DNA of 64,000 bases from Siphonodentalium dalli. Its lineage: Eukaryota; Mollusca; Scaphopoda; Gadilida; Siphonodentaliidae. The stretch lies in the NCBI GenBank assembly GCA_032622095.1, contig CP136065.1, forward strand, positions 38,939,503 through 39,003,502, given 5' to 3'. Position numbers and translations under genes: made by a program. Positions 22,451 to 34,065 of this stretch are shown here, one piece after another; the first letter of the stretch is position 1, and every line of letters begins with the position of its first letter. The notes below the pieces were generated by a model that was given only the letters and a program-made list of their open reading frames with translations, had not been told where the DNA came from and searched no databases.

Positions 22451-22745
22451 TTAAAGGTACTCAATCCGATCAGACGCTCGTAAATTACTATTCCTTTGGC
22501 TTCGGGGGTAAAACATATTTGATTCGAGTCGAGGAACCCACCAATCAAAGCTCAGAGTGATTAGATATTGATGTTTGAAATTTGCTGTTTCTATTGTTTG
22601 TGGACCAGATCTTTTCTAGGAATTCGTGCTCAAACGGACAAATTGCGGTTGTAAGATGGATAACTCTAAAATCAAGTGGTTACTATTAACAATAATAACC
22701 AATTGATTTTAGAGTTATCCATCTTACAACCGCAATTTCATAATC
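22451..22745. mobile_element. TTAA MITE family A, rearranged copy with hairpin
   Basis: The left end is TTAAAGGTACTCAATCCGAT, followed by CTTCGGGGGTAAAACATATT and TTCGAGTCGAGGAAC as in the 50510 and 44326 ends. At 22640-22738 the internal block GATGGATAACTCTAAAATCA is present twice in inverted orientation, giving a hairpin with ~36-bp near-perfect arms. No right terminus is found. Confidence 0.65.
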
Positions 22746-22749
22746 AAAT

Positions 22750-23730
22750 AAGTCGAATAACAAACTACGTGAAAATGTGGGTCCAAATGTGCGCGAAGGG
22801 GCCACAGGCCCTTTTATCAGTATCGTTTAATTATTTCACCATATTACAATGGTATTTAGAACAAACATGGTAATACATATAGAAATATATAAACAAACAA
22901 GGTAGCAATGACGACGGTTGTGATAACTTTAAGGTTTTGATGAACCAGGAGAGCAACTTGCTATTTCCTGTATAATGTATATGAATCTACAAAGGTTGCG
23001 TATGCTTCTTGGCTTTCTATTTGAGAGAGGAATGGACAGTTTCCGACGATTTTGGATACTTCCAATAAACATGTTTTATGTGTTGTTTCCGTTCTTGTGA
23101 CATATTAAGTGGACACTCAAGTATAAAGTGTACCCATCACTGACAATATTTGTTTTACATAAAGTGCACGTTCTCTCTGAGAACGGTGTTTTACTCCAAT
23201 AAATATAATGAATAGAGGATATCTAATGCGTCGCAATTCCATACGAAATTTATTACGCCTCGGGTGTATACTAATCTAGAGATTCTAGATAGCTATGGTT
23301 CGCTGGGCGTTTTATTTATAGACAATGGGTTTTTCTGGTTGTTTTGGGACGCATTAAAAATTTGTAGTGCGACCCCGAGTCCGGTAAAAGGTGTAGTTGG
23401 AATTTCAATTTCGTTTATTGTCGTTGATTTTGGTTTGTGATAAGGTATGCCAATTACAAATAGAAGAAATGAAAAATATAATTTGTAAAATGCGTATGTC
23501 AATTGAGTGAAGTCTGAGACAGCCGAGTCATCCACCGGTTCGTTAATTAGGTGCTGATCGGTTGTGACAGTTTGCAGTAGGTCCCTATTTGAGGGGGTCC
23601 CCGAATTCGCGGAGTTCCCTAAAATTATCGAAATATGTTGATTTTAATGAGGGAACGGGTGCGTATATGTCAATTGAAACGTATTTTAAACAAATAACGA
23701 CACGATCGTCATAATAGTGGTTTGTTCTAT
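22750..23730. other. Unassigned intergenic DNA
   Basis: Short frames only. No repeat match is seen. Confidence 0.35.
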
Positions 23731-23736
23731 CAATCA

Positions 23737-24415
23737 TATCATCATCATCATCATCATCATCATAATACGGAACAAGTCTTGCGACTTTTTGCCCCAATAA
23801 CATTATTTGCAATGTGTGTTTATAAATATATGTATCGTCATTCGATATTTACTTGTGAGTAACTTGAACATATTACTTGTCATCGAACTCGTATTTTATA
23901 TAATAGAAGAATTGAGTCTATGTATATTTTGAATTGATCGAGTGTTTGAGCCTCAACAGCGAAGTCTGGCAGAGAGTTCCAGCTATATACCACCCTCTGC
24001 GTGAAGAAATATTTTCCTACTGCCTTGTTAAAAATGGGCATCTGTAGCTTTTTATTATGTCCTCTTGTTCTTCCTGATGAATGTCTTTCTAATAGGTCAC
24101 AGGCATTGATATTGTAATGACCATTCAACAGTTTATATACCTCGATTAGATCTCCTCTAAATCTTCGATATTTTAAAAACATCAGATTGAGTCCTATCAT
24201 TCGGTCTCGGTAGCATAGAGTTTTGATTTGACGAACAAGTTTCGTTGCTTTTCTTTGTATTTCTCTAACACAATGCTTTGATATTTGTGATGTGTGCTCC
24301 ATGCAGAGTTACAGTATTCGATGATAGGTCTGACCATGCTTATGTAGAGCGATTAGAAAGTGTCGATGTCCAAATTCGTGAAAGTTCTATTGACTATGCC
24401 GATGATTTGAGAAGC
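23737..24415 (-). mobile_element. CR1-like LINE 3' fragment with ATG-repeat tail
   Basis: On the minus strand an RT C-terminal region is followed by a ~130-bp 3' UTR and a tail of ATG repeats (CAT on the plus strand, 23737-23762). The 3' UTR matches 63220-63390. The element is 5'-truncated near 24415. Confidence 0.8.
23880..24415 (-). pseudogene. CR1-like reverse transcriptase C-terminus, frameshifted
   Basis: From 24415 the minus strand reads SQIIGIVNRTF..., a stop, then SMVRPIIEYCNSAWS in one frame. It continues as EIQRKATKLVRQIK, RRFRGDLIEVYKLLNG, TRGHNKKL and FFTQRVVYSWNSLPDFAV in another frame (ORF 23880-24302). These are the characteristic blocks of CR1-group polymerases after the palm: 'VRPxLEYxxxxW', 'IQRRATKLV', 'RRxRGDxIExYKIL', 'FFxxRVxxxWNxLP'. 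At least one stop and one frameshift show that it is dead. The RT active site is not included. Confidence 0.85.
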
Positions 24416-24419
24416 TTTA

Positions 24420-25550
24420 TTGTTTTAGGATATTGTATAGGAAGACTAATCTGGCCGTGTCAAATTGAGCTATGGCGATGGGATATCTCGCGGGACAACA
24501 CATTTCGGGTTTTCGTGGGGTGTGTATTCGCTGGATGTCTTATAGTTGCAGTATGTAACTATATGACCGCGTTAATTGCACTCTTGATTTTTTTATGGCG
24601 GGAACACAATGCCTCCGATTTTTGATCCGCATTTAGAAGCTTTCTGGTGTTGTGAATGACAAACATGCAGTAATAAGCCGTAGTTTTTTTGTAACAATTT
24701 GAACGATTAGTTGTTTTAACGGAATTCTGAGGCGGTGCAGTCATGTTACCAATAAATTTTACATTATAATTTATATTTATGGCTAATGATATGATCTTGA
24801 GGGCGTTACCATATCTGATTATGGTTTTCTTGTTAACAGAGTGCACTAGCTTCGGTTCGAGCCGAGCTTTAGCGAAGTTCGGATTTAATGGATTTAGTAG
24901 TGGACGACGTTAACAAATTGCGACGAATTTGAGATCCAATTTATAACATAATCACATTTTAGCAAGGTAAAACGATCTCGAGATGACTGGGGTTAAAAGA
25001 TAACATAATATTGATTTCCGTACCACAACCAGAGAGGACGTAAAAACACCTTCAAGAAGAAATAGTTCAATTTCAAATGTGTCTTTGCCTGTTGACAAAA
25101 TTATTCAACCACCATTATCACCATGTTTATCTCAAAATCAACAGCACTAAGTAACCAAACACAAATTTAATATTATAATTATATTCTAATTAATATAATA
25201 ATAAAGTTTCGGCATTGACAACAACACAATTGCGCTCTTACGTCGCTGTGCGTGCCGATAGTCCACATGTGTCTTGCGAAGAAATATGAGGCCCGGTTTA
25301 GGGGCTAATTTTGTGATAAAACACAATTATTGTAGTATGGAGAGTCCCTTTGTATTTGACTAATTTTGTAAACAAAAAAATTGTGTTTTATATTGTTGAA
25401 CTGAATTTGTCTTTGGTTTAAACAATATTTATTCTCCCCTCGATTACGATATGTATACATAAAACAAGACATTGAACAATATGATTCAGATAGTTTCAAT
25501 TTAGATTAGAAGATGACGAAGGGGATCTAACAACACGCGGATAACCGTTT
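24420..25550. other. Mostly unassigned; partial dispersed repeat
   Basis: 24850-24880 (TTCGAGCCGAGCTTTA) and 25235-25290 (CTTACGTCGCTGTGCGTG) match 63600-63690 in the same order, so a repeat of unknown class with a large insertion or deletion lies here. Nothing else is recognised. Confidence 0.4.
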
Positions 25551-25553
25551 ATC

Positions 25554-25952
25554 TTAACCCTTTACCCAACAGAAGGGCCCTGTGCCAATGCATTCTCTTA
25601 TATATGCGAGTCGACCATAGGTCGCCTCGCATATATAAGAGAATGCATTGGCTTAACACATTAAAAATTAAAAAATTGTTAAAGAATGTAAGAAAAAATG
25701 GTAAAAAGTGTTAAAAAAATATTTTTTTATGCCAATGCATTCTCTTATATATGCGAGGCGACCTATGGTCGACTCGCATGTATAAGAGAATGCATTGGCA
25801 CAGGGCATAACTGTAACTATCACAATGTGGTCAATGAGCCGGTTCCAATGATATCCATATTTGTATGGTTCTATTGAGACAGACCGAAGATATTTTAGGC
25901 TGTTGAAGCTTTATTTGGCCGGTTTTGGCCGTTTTGTTGGGTAAAGGGTTAA
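25554..25952. mobile_element. Double-hairpin TTAA MITE (family B), copy 4
   Basis: TTAA at 25554-25557 and 25949-25952. It is near-identical to copy 2. One arm of the second hairpin carries a single change (CGCATGTATAAG instead of CGCATATATAAG), leaving a G:T-compatible pair in RNA. Confidence 0.92.
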
Positions 25953-27010
25953 GTTATCCCCTACAATTGTCTTTCTTTCATCAGTGATTTGGATTTATCA
26001 TTCACATCGATAACTCTTAAAATACTCCATGCTTTATCATGTTCTTTTTTCGAAGAGACATCTGCATATTTACTGGGATTCGCTTGAATATGAGGCTCTT
26101 TGCATTCAGGGAGAATGGAGGGCCTGCATGTTACATCTGTTGAGGTCGATAGTATTCGATGTACCTAATTTGGTGATTTACAAGAAGTCGTCTTCGCTAT
26201 TAAATGGTCGAGGTTTTATTGTACTCCGTGCCATCTGTGCGGCGCTAATCATCATATTTATAATTTTATAGTATAGGGTCCTGGTTGGAAATTCAAATTA
26301 TCAGAAAATGATCAACCTATAAAGGGACCGACAAAGAGAGAACAAGATATTGAATGGACTACATGCACACTCGGACCTATACAGCCCGATTTGCATATAT
26401 TGATATACCGGGTATACAAGAAGAACAGAACATTTATTTCTACAAACAAATGTATTATGAATTACCAACCCCCAGAGAGACAGAGCTGACATTCACATTT
26501 AGTGAATGCAAATCTCCTGGGGATTCGCGCATCTGCATGCCCCTCGGAAGTGGTTAAATCAGCATACAAGAAAGTCATAATGACCCCCGATAGGTACATT
26601 CTCAACCAACCCCTTTGGATGTTGGAATATTCACCCAACACAAACCAACATGCATGGTGGAAAGATCAATAGTAGCCTACATGGTGGGTGTGATTTGACC
26701 CCTATAAGAGGTCAATTTTTACCACCCTTTATTTAGTGTGTATCTATGCGGGAACCAACACAATGTTAGTGTACGCAAAGGTACTCTGAGGAATATGAGA
26801 TTTGTCGGTTGAAAGCTAAATGTAAAGAATATCAAATCAGAACAGACAGCTTGTAGTTTGAAATTGCGTGGGAACATGGTATACAGAAGCGGCAGATTTC
26901 ACGAGGGTGTTTTTGCTAAACATGGGACTAGCGTAATTTTATCAAAACCGACAGGTAGAGAATGTAGTCATGTTACAAGACTTTAAATAATTACCACCAG
27001 GAAACTTAAC
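25953..27010. other. Unassigned intergenic DNA
   Basis: No domain or matching repeat is recognised. Confidence 0.35.
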
Positions 27011-27013
27011 TAA

Positions 27014-27526
27014 TTGCCGTTAGCAAAGTCAGTTCATTATGGAAATAAAATTGTAGTGCGTGAAACTGTAATAACAATGTTACCGTCAACGCGACATCCG
27101 ATAGGGAAACAAGACAATGAAATGACAACGTTGACAAATTCTGACGAACAATTGGCTTTTATTTCCAAAGAATCAATGAAAAATTCAAATGGTTTCATGT
27201 ATCTTCTTAATATTCATTCAATGAGTGGTTTAGGATATTTTGCCCATTTTTCACGCCGGAAGACAAAGACGGTCACCGTACCCGTCATTTCCACGTATTG
27301 CGTGGAAGTAAAGCTGACCTTGCTCGGTGGTGGTCTCCAGATAGAAAATCTGGGATTACTTAATTGTCAATGTCATCCCGTTTCGGAAACAGGTGTTGGT
27401 GTGAGTGTTGAAAGGCGAGACGTATTCGAGTTACGAACATCTTGGGAAATACACATATCTTCACACAGGAAAAAATATTCTGACCATAAATACCCAACCA
27501 TTCAGCTTACTAACAAGTTTATATGA
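27014..27526 (+). CDS. Unrecognised 170-codon open frame
   Basis: This is the longest open frame not explained by a LINE or TRIM-NHL gene. The first codon shown is a non-ATG start; the first ATG is at about codon 22 (MLPSTRHPIGKQDNEM). No signal peptide, transmembrane helix or domain is recognised. The residue composition is mixed rather than low-complexity, with phrases such as VISTYCVEVKLTLLGGGLQI and SWEIHISSHRKKY. A chance frame, or an exon of an unknown gene, are both possible. Confidence 0.2.
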   Translation: MPLAKSVHYGNKIVVRETVITMLPSTRHPIGKQDNEMTTLTNSDEQLAFISKESMKNSNGFMYLLNIHSMSGLGYFAHFSRRKTKTVTVPVISTYCVEVKLTLLGGGLQIENLGLLNCQCHPVSETGVGVSVERRDVFELRTSWEIHISSHRKKYSDHKYPTIQLTNKFI

Positions 27527-27852
27527 TTCATTATAACAAATTACTAGAGCGACGCGTCCAGCCAGCTGGCAACTTTTCATGAAATTCAAAGATGGCACAA
27601 TTTTGAGGAATAGCATGTGGAATTACAGAATATGTGACTTCGATTATTTTACCCGCAGTATAGCCTGTCGTTAAAGGCCCACTTAATTTTCGAACCCCCA
27701 GATAATTTTATATAAAATATATGTCATAGTATATACCATTTGAAAGAGGAAGCTCCAAAAACATTGTATTATCAACTTATTCGGTGTAATAAACTGTGAA
27801 CATTGTTGAGATTCCGACTTGGTGTTCAACAATGTGCTCTCAAGTTTAATTT

Positions 27853-27910
27853 GTTTTCAATGGAATGGGAATAACGCTATATATATAGTTATTCCACTTC
27901 CATTGAAAAT
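27853..27910. repeat. Small inverted repeat
   Basis: TTTTCAATGGAATGGGAATA and its imperfect inverse pair around a CTATATATATAG centre. Confidence 0.65.
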
Positions 27911-28539
27911 ACATTTTTAGTTTGAATTATGTTGCATTCTGGGAGCCATAACGGGGAAATTCTTTCTATGATTTCAGCTGTTTTATATTTCTCTATGGAC
28001 ATCTTCTGAGACACAGACGTTTCATATGGTGATGAATTATAGTATATTAATCATATTTTATGGCATAGATTGTTATTAAAACTGTATCTTAATTTAAGGC
28101 ACGATACAACATACTATGTGAATCGGTAATTAATTGGGCTTGAAATATTATTTAATTTATCTTTTTACTCGTGTTAACGATACGCCCCCGTGGTTTTACC
28201 GCTTACTATAGACAGTTGAACTGACTCGAAAGATTGTATACGATTTATTTCTGGCAGATATTTGAAGGTTAATTCAAATTTAGGATTTACTAAGGGTATG
28301 TACTTTTTACATGGGTTTTTCATTATTGTTTTTACCAGAGTATATAATTGTCTACCATGGCATTACCAGAGTATAATCTGTTACACCATGACTCCATCAA
28401 TAATTTACTGGAGTATATTCTGATTTACATGGGTTTTACCCGTGTATTTTCGTCGTCGACACCCCCCTCCCCACCTGTTTTGTGTGCAGTCATTTTCTTA
28501 CCGTCGTGTCACATGGGCACGCACCTCAAATATTATACA

Positions 28540-28935
28540 ACTAGCTGATGTGCCCGACTTCGTCCGGGCTATTTAGGGATTTCTTTGTGATCGCCTCCGT
28601 CTGGCCAGAATATACAGTGACTGGACAAACTATTGTTCGATCCGTCCAGAAACATGACTATATGAGCTAGGTCAAGGTCAATGTCAAGGACACGGTCGGC
28701 GTCGGTCGCACGTGGAATTGGACGCCAATATTGTTTCCGGGATCAAACTAGGCCTACAATACCAAATTTTAGTCGGATCGGTCGAGGTCCAGAAGCATGC
28801 CTATATGAGCGAGGTCAAGGTCAAGGACACGGTAGCACATGAAATTGGACCCGCCCATGTTGTTCCCGGGATAAATATTGGCATATATATATATACATGC
28901 CAAATTTGAGTCGGATCGGTCGAGCAGTAACCAGA
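28540..28935 (+). mobile_element. CCCGACTTCG-type interspersed element, partial
   Basis: It starts ACTAGCTGATGTGCCCGACT followed by TCGTCCGGG. Inside are two ~130-bp units with GAGCGAGGTCAAGGTCAAGG and GAGTCGGATCGGTCGA. The usual CAGA/ATATATAG end is missing, so it is 3'-truncated. Confidence 0.65.
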
Positions 28936-29900
28936 GTACTCGCTGTACCAAAATTTACTTTTGCCTAATAATTTGCCAAATGAAAATATTTTTGGCCAAA
29001 TTGCCAGAATTTGATAAATGCTATCCCTGATAGTATAATTTTCTGCAACATTGAGTCTCATTTAACTGATTCTTCATAAAGCTGTTAGCTCTTCCTAGAC
29101 CTTATAAAACAACAATAGTATAATTGTATTGTGAAAGTCCTGAAATGAATGGTATTGATTGACTTTGTAACTTTCTTGAGGAATTAAAAAGTGACTTGCC
29201 AAAACTTTTGCCAAACGAAAATATTTTTTGCCAAATGTGAATTATTTTTGCCATTGGCAAATTTGGCAAGTGTCAGCGCGAAGCCTGGCAGTTACGCACG
29301 CACGCTCGTCATATCGTACCTCTCAGATTACGTATACATAGTTTGGAGGTGCAAACGACCCATGTCTGCCTACATTAGGACACGGCGATCAGCCACTTCC
29401 CGCGTGCATGTTATACTTTGTATGAATGAGTTATTGAAGTTTCTAAATTAATAATTGTTTATTCATTATTCTCACAACATAACATGTTAAGGTTGAGAGT
29501 AACTACAATACCGAACGTGTTCAAAATGAAAAATATTCGAGAATTGTAGGGTTGAACGCACCCTACAATCAAAGGCAGATAACTCTACAATCTGATATGC
29601 TTGGCGATTCGCCTTCACGTTCGTGAAAAGCGCAACATGATTTTGTTTGCTGAAGGTCCACGTGCTATACAGTTTATTCATCCTTCAGCCACCTTATCAA
29701 ACTCAAGACAGTGTGAACATGAATTTCCAGTGAACTTCAGTCCAAACATGCATCTGTATACATGTAGTGGTTAGAACTTATAACTACTGACATGAACGTT
29801 TTAATGCCACTGTATAGCTCAATTTGGGGAGGGGATAATATCGTATATTACAGTCAATGTGGCAATAAGGAATGTGGATATTTTGAAAGTTTAAGTTATA
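28936..29900. other. Unassigned; two copies of a TTGCCAAA block
   Basis: TTGCCAAATGAAAATATTTT (28973) recurs at 29209 with one substitution. The intervening 230 bp and the rest show no gene. Confidence 0.4.
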
Positions 29901-29904
29901 CTAG

Positions 29905-30830
29905 AGGTCAACACGGAAAGCCATATGAAGTTTGGGATCAATGATAAATCGGCTGAAAATGTTGGCTGTTTAGGGCACGCCGCGTGATTTATTTTTTAGT
30001 CATACAAAGAGAACAATCCAAGATGACTGACGGCTGTCAAGTTTTTCAACGAAATTCAGTAAAGCTCCCATCTAGATGCCACCCGGAAAATTCGTAGGTA
30101 ATTTGGTTACGTTCAGATCAGGGATGTGGCCTGCATGATGTGCCAAAGGATTTAGTCATGCAAAGATTAAAATCCAAGATGTCTGCCGGCAGCCACGTTT
30201 TCATTGCAATTCGCAATTTGTTTTTTTTAGCTCCCATCGATAGGTCACACCAAGAATACATATGAAGTTGGTGACGATCGGATCAGAGATGTGGCCTGAA
30301 GGTTGTGCCAAAGGATTTAGTCATGCAAAGAGTAAAATCCAGGATGGCTGCCGGCTGCCATGTTTTCCAACGCAATTCAGAAAAAATGGATAGCTCCCAT
30401 CGAGAGGTCACCCCGAACATTCTTATGAAGATTGATGACGATCGAATAAGTGATGTGGCCTATAGAGTGTGCCAAAAGATGTAGTCATCGTTAAAATTTG
30501 ATAGCTCACATCTAGAAGTGATCCCAAACATGCCTGTAGATTTTCAATACAATTCTCCAATAAATGCGGGATGCAGTGTGTGCCGATGGATTCAAATTTT
30601 AAATCCAAGATGGCCATGTTTTTAACGAATTTCTGTACAAATAGTAAGCTCCCATATAGTGGTCACCCCGAGGATCCATATGAAGTTTGGTGTCGAATGG
30701 CTGAGGGATGTGACCTGTATGGTGTGCTAAATGTAGTTGTTGGCGCAAGCACGCAATGACGCACGAACGACGGATACCAACCCATAGCAATAACTCAAAC
30801 TTAACTTTGTTAAGTTGAGTTAAAACATGA
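29905..30830 (+). repeat. Tandem repeat of ~170-bp units, molluscan-type
   Basis: About five diverged units each carry AATCCAAGATGG(C), AGCTCCCATC..GAGGTCAC, ATATGAAGTT and GATGTGGCCT blocks. It ends CACGAACGACGGATACC, then CAATAACTCAAACTTAACTTT. The unit design and the ACGACGGAT...AGCTCA-like ending resemble very abundant interspersed repeats of molluscan genomes (from general knowledge, not a search). Confidence 0.7.
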
Positions 30831-31034
30831 ATGAAATGGCAATTAAAGAACTCAGCATATTTCTCAATGTCCTGGTTCGAAGAATGGATACATATTGTCA
30901 TATATATACAAATCGTACAATCAGTATAAATTCTGGAGTTGTCTGTACTATAGAACAGACCAGTCGTGTAAATGCAATTGAGGCATTATAGGTCTTATCA
31001 TATCCTATTGTTGATATTTTGATTCTGTTCATCG

Positions 31035-32485
31035 ACATTGTATTGCTACCACAACAAACAGCCGTAACACAACACATATCATTCAAACAACATTAACATA
31101 ACACCTATCATTCGAACAGACACAACATAACATATATCATTCGAACGTCTCCGGTCGGCACATCCACATCATTGCTACCACAAATAACAGACATAACACA
31201 CCATATATCATTCGAACGTGTCTGGTCGGCACACCCACCTCATTGCTACCACAATTAACAAACATACCATAACACCTATCATTCGAACGTGTCTGTTCGG
31301 CACACCCACCTCATTGCTACCACAACTAACAGACATAAAACAACACATATCATTCGAACGTGTCTGGTCGGCACATCCAACTCATTGCTACCACAATTAA
31401 CAGATATAACATAACACCTATCATTCGAATGTGCCTGGTCGGCACATCCACCTCATTGCTACCACAACTAACAGACATAACATAACACACATATCATTCG
31501 AACGTGTCTGGTCGGCACAACCACCTCATTGCTACTACAACTAACAGACATAACATAACACCTATCATTCGAACAACCTTAACATAACACCTATCATTCA
31601 AACAGACACAACGTAACACCTATCATTCTACCGTCTCTGGTCGGCACATCCACCTCATTGCTACCACATCTAACAGACATAACATAACACCTATCATTAA
31701 AAAAGACACAACATAACACCTATCATTCGATCGTGTCTGGTCGGCACATCCACCTCATTGCTACTACAACTAACAGACATAACATAACACCTATCATTCG
31801 AACAACCTTAACATAACACCTATCATTCAAACATACACAACATAACACTTATCATTCTACCGTCTTTGGTCGGCACATTCACCTCAATGCCACCATATCT
31901 AACATACATAACACAACACATATCATTCGAACATACATAACATAACATATATCATTCGAACAGACATAACACAACACCTATCATTCTACCGTATCTGGTC
32001 GGCAAACACACCTCATTGATACCACACCTAACATACATAACATAACACCTATCATTCGAGCAACCTCAACATAACACCTATCATTCGAACAGACACAACA
32101 TAACATATATCATTCGAACGTCTCTGGTCGGCACATTCACTTCATCGCTACCACAACTAACAGACATAACACAACACATATCATTCGAAAGTCTCTGGTC
32201 GGCACTTTCACCTCAGTGTTACTACAGAGATAACACAGCACCTTTCACTTGAACGTCTTTGGTCGGCACATCCACCTCATTTCAACCACACCTAATATAT
32301 ATAACATAACACGTATCATTCGAACACACATAACGTAATACCTATTATTCGAACAGACATATCATAACACCTATCATTCGAGCAGACATAACATGCCACC
32401 TATCATTCGAACGTCTCTGGTCGGCACATTCACCTCAGTGTTAATACAGAGATAACACAACACCTTTCACTCGAACGTCTTTGGT
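31035..32485. repeat. Complex minisatellite
   Basis: Units of about 85 bp are built from CTATCATTCGAACGTGTCTG, GTCGGCACATCCACCTCATT, GCTACCACAACTAACAGACA and TAACATAACAC, mixed with shorter ~27-30-bp units that keep only the ACATAACAC..ATCATTCGAAC part. Small palindromic TTCGAA sites recur in almost every unit. Confidence 0.9.
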
Positions 32486-32489
32486 ATTA

Positions 32490-33130
32490 TAATTATAAAA
32501 TGATGTATAGAGATGCATGGTATCCCTCATGGTTAATCATAATCATAATGGAATACTATGTCATATAATAATTATCGAATGATGTATGGAGATGCATGGC
32601 ATCCCTCGTGGTTAATCATATACATAATGGAATACTATGTTATATAATAATTATAAAATGATGTATAGAGATGCATGGTATCCATCAAGGTTAATCATAA
32701 TCATAATGGAATACTATGTCATATAATAATTATCGAATGATGTATGGAGATGCATGGCATCCCTCGTGGTTAATCATATACATAATGGAATACTATGTTA
32801 TATAATAATTATAAAATGATGTAAAGAGATGCATGGTATCCATCAGGGTTAATCATAATCATAATGGAATACTATGTCATATAATAATTATCGAATGATG
32901 TATGGAGATGCATGGCATCCCTCATGGTTAATCATAGCCATAATGGAATACTATGTTATATAATAATTATAAAATGATGTATAGAGATGCATGGCATCCC
33001 TCAAAGTTAATCATAATGGAATACTATGGCATATAATAATTATCGAATGATGTATGGAGATGCATGGCATCCCTCGTGGTTAATCATATACATAATGGAA
33101 TACTATGGTATATAATAATTATTAAATGAT
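32490..33130. repeat. 79-bp satellite, left block
   Basis: GATGCATGG recurs at 32512, 32591, 32670, 32749, 32828, 32907, 32986 and 33059. Adjacent monomers alternate TATAGAGATG/TATGGAGATG and TAATCATAATCATA/TAATCATATACATA variants, so the real unit is a 158-bp dimer. The array is cut by a LINE and resumes at 35038-35145. Confidence 0.95.
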
Positions 33131-33282
33131 GTATAGATAGATAGATAGATAGATAGATACTTTATTGCGCAATCGCTATACGGATACAGGATATGGCAAA
33201 GAAAGAAAAAAAATAAAAAATATATACATAAACATGCAAATAAAATATATGACTAGAATATTTGTGCTGAGTGATTACAGTG

Positions 33283-34059
33283 TTATTGTCGTAATATTTC
33301 GGCTTCAATTAAATATTTACTCAGAGCTCTGCTCAGTTGTTTATCATTAGATTTGAATATTTCTTGAAGCTTTTCGCGCTCGTCTAACACATCGTAATTT
33401 GATATCACATTCTTCGCGTAACTGCTAAAGACTTGCCTAGGATTGTGGTACTTCGGGCAGTGTAATAAAAAGTGAGACTCATCTTCGATAGGTTTATCTT
33501 TAGCGGGCATATTATGACTACATTGTTTGCAAGTTCGTTCCTCTACGGGGATTGGATTAGGTTTCACATGTCTGCCTATTTCTATTTCTAGCTTGTGTGA
33601 GCTTGTAACAAGTTTCGATATTGGACGTCTCTCATTTCGAGATAACGTTGTTAAATAAGAAGCCCTTGTTTCAAAATCTGTTTTGATTTTTCCCATAAAT
33701 TCTAATTTACTATTTTCTGCACATGCACCTTTTATATCAAGGTGCCTCCATGCTTGTCGGAAATGGTCTTTTAATCGGGATTGAAATTTCTCCCCAAAAG
33801 TATCTATGTTGACTGATTTTGGTGATTCCCACACGTACCCAAATCCATATTTATATAAGTTATTTTTAATACACTGTAACCACTCATTATCTGCATCACA
33901 AGAAATCAATTTTAAACATTTATACACCAATCGTTTATCACACAAAGTGTTAGCTCGAAGCCAATAGACTATCATGTTCCTTAATACATTGATATAGATC
34001 GGAAATCTACCCATTTCGGCTAGTACAGCCATATTAGATGTGTTTCTAAATAATCCCAA
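33283..34059 (-). pseudogene. LINE reverse transcriptase C-terminal half
   Basis: 258 codons continue the polymerase of 34066-35037 after a frameshift near 34060-34080. They include MAVLAEMGRFPIYINVLRNM (the 'exxELGxxPL' block after the thumb) and a zinc knuckle CKQCSHNMPAKDKPIEDESH followed by FLLHCPKYHNPR near residues 190-225. The frame ends about 120 bp before the ATCT tail, as expected for the end of ORF2. Together with the upstream part it would be a nearly complete RT plus C-terminal domain; the frameshift inactivates it. Confidence 0.88.
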
Positions 34060-34065
34060 AATTCG

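Noticed and set aside
24278-24625. 115-codon plus-strand frame overlapping the CR1-like remnant
   Set aside because: The minus strand carries clear RT homology through 24415, and the plus-strand frame has no recognisable domain.
31035-32485. CRISPR-like array
   Set aside because: Units are whole tandem repeats with no unique spacers and sit in animal DNA; this is a minisatellite.
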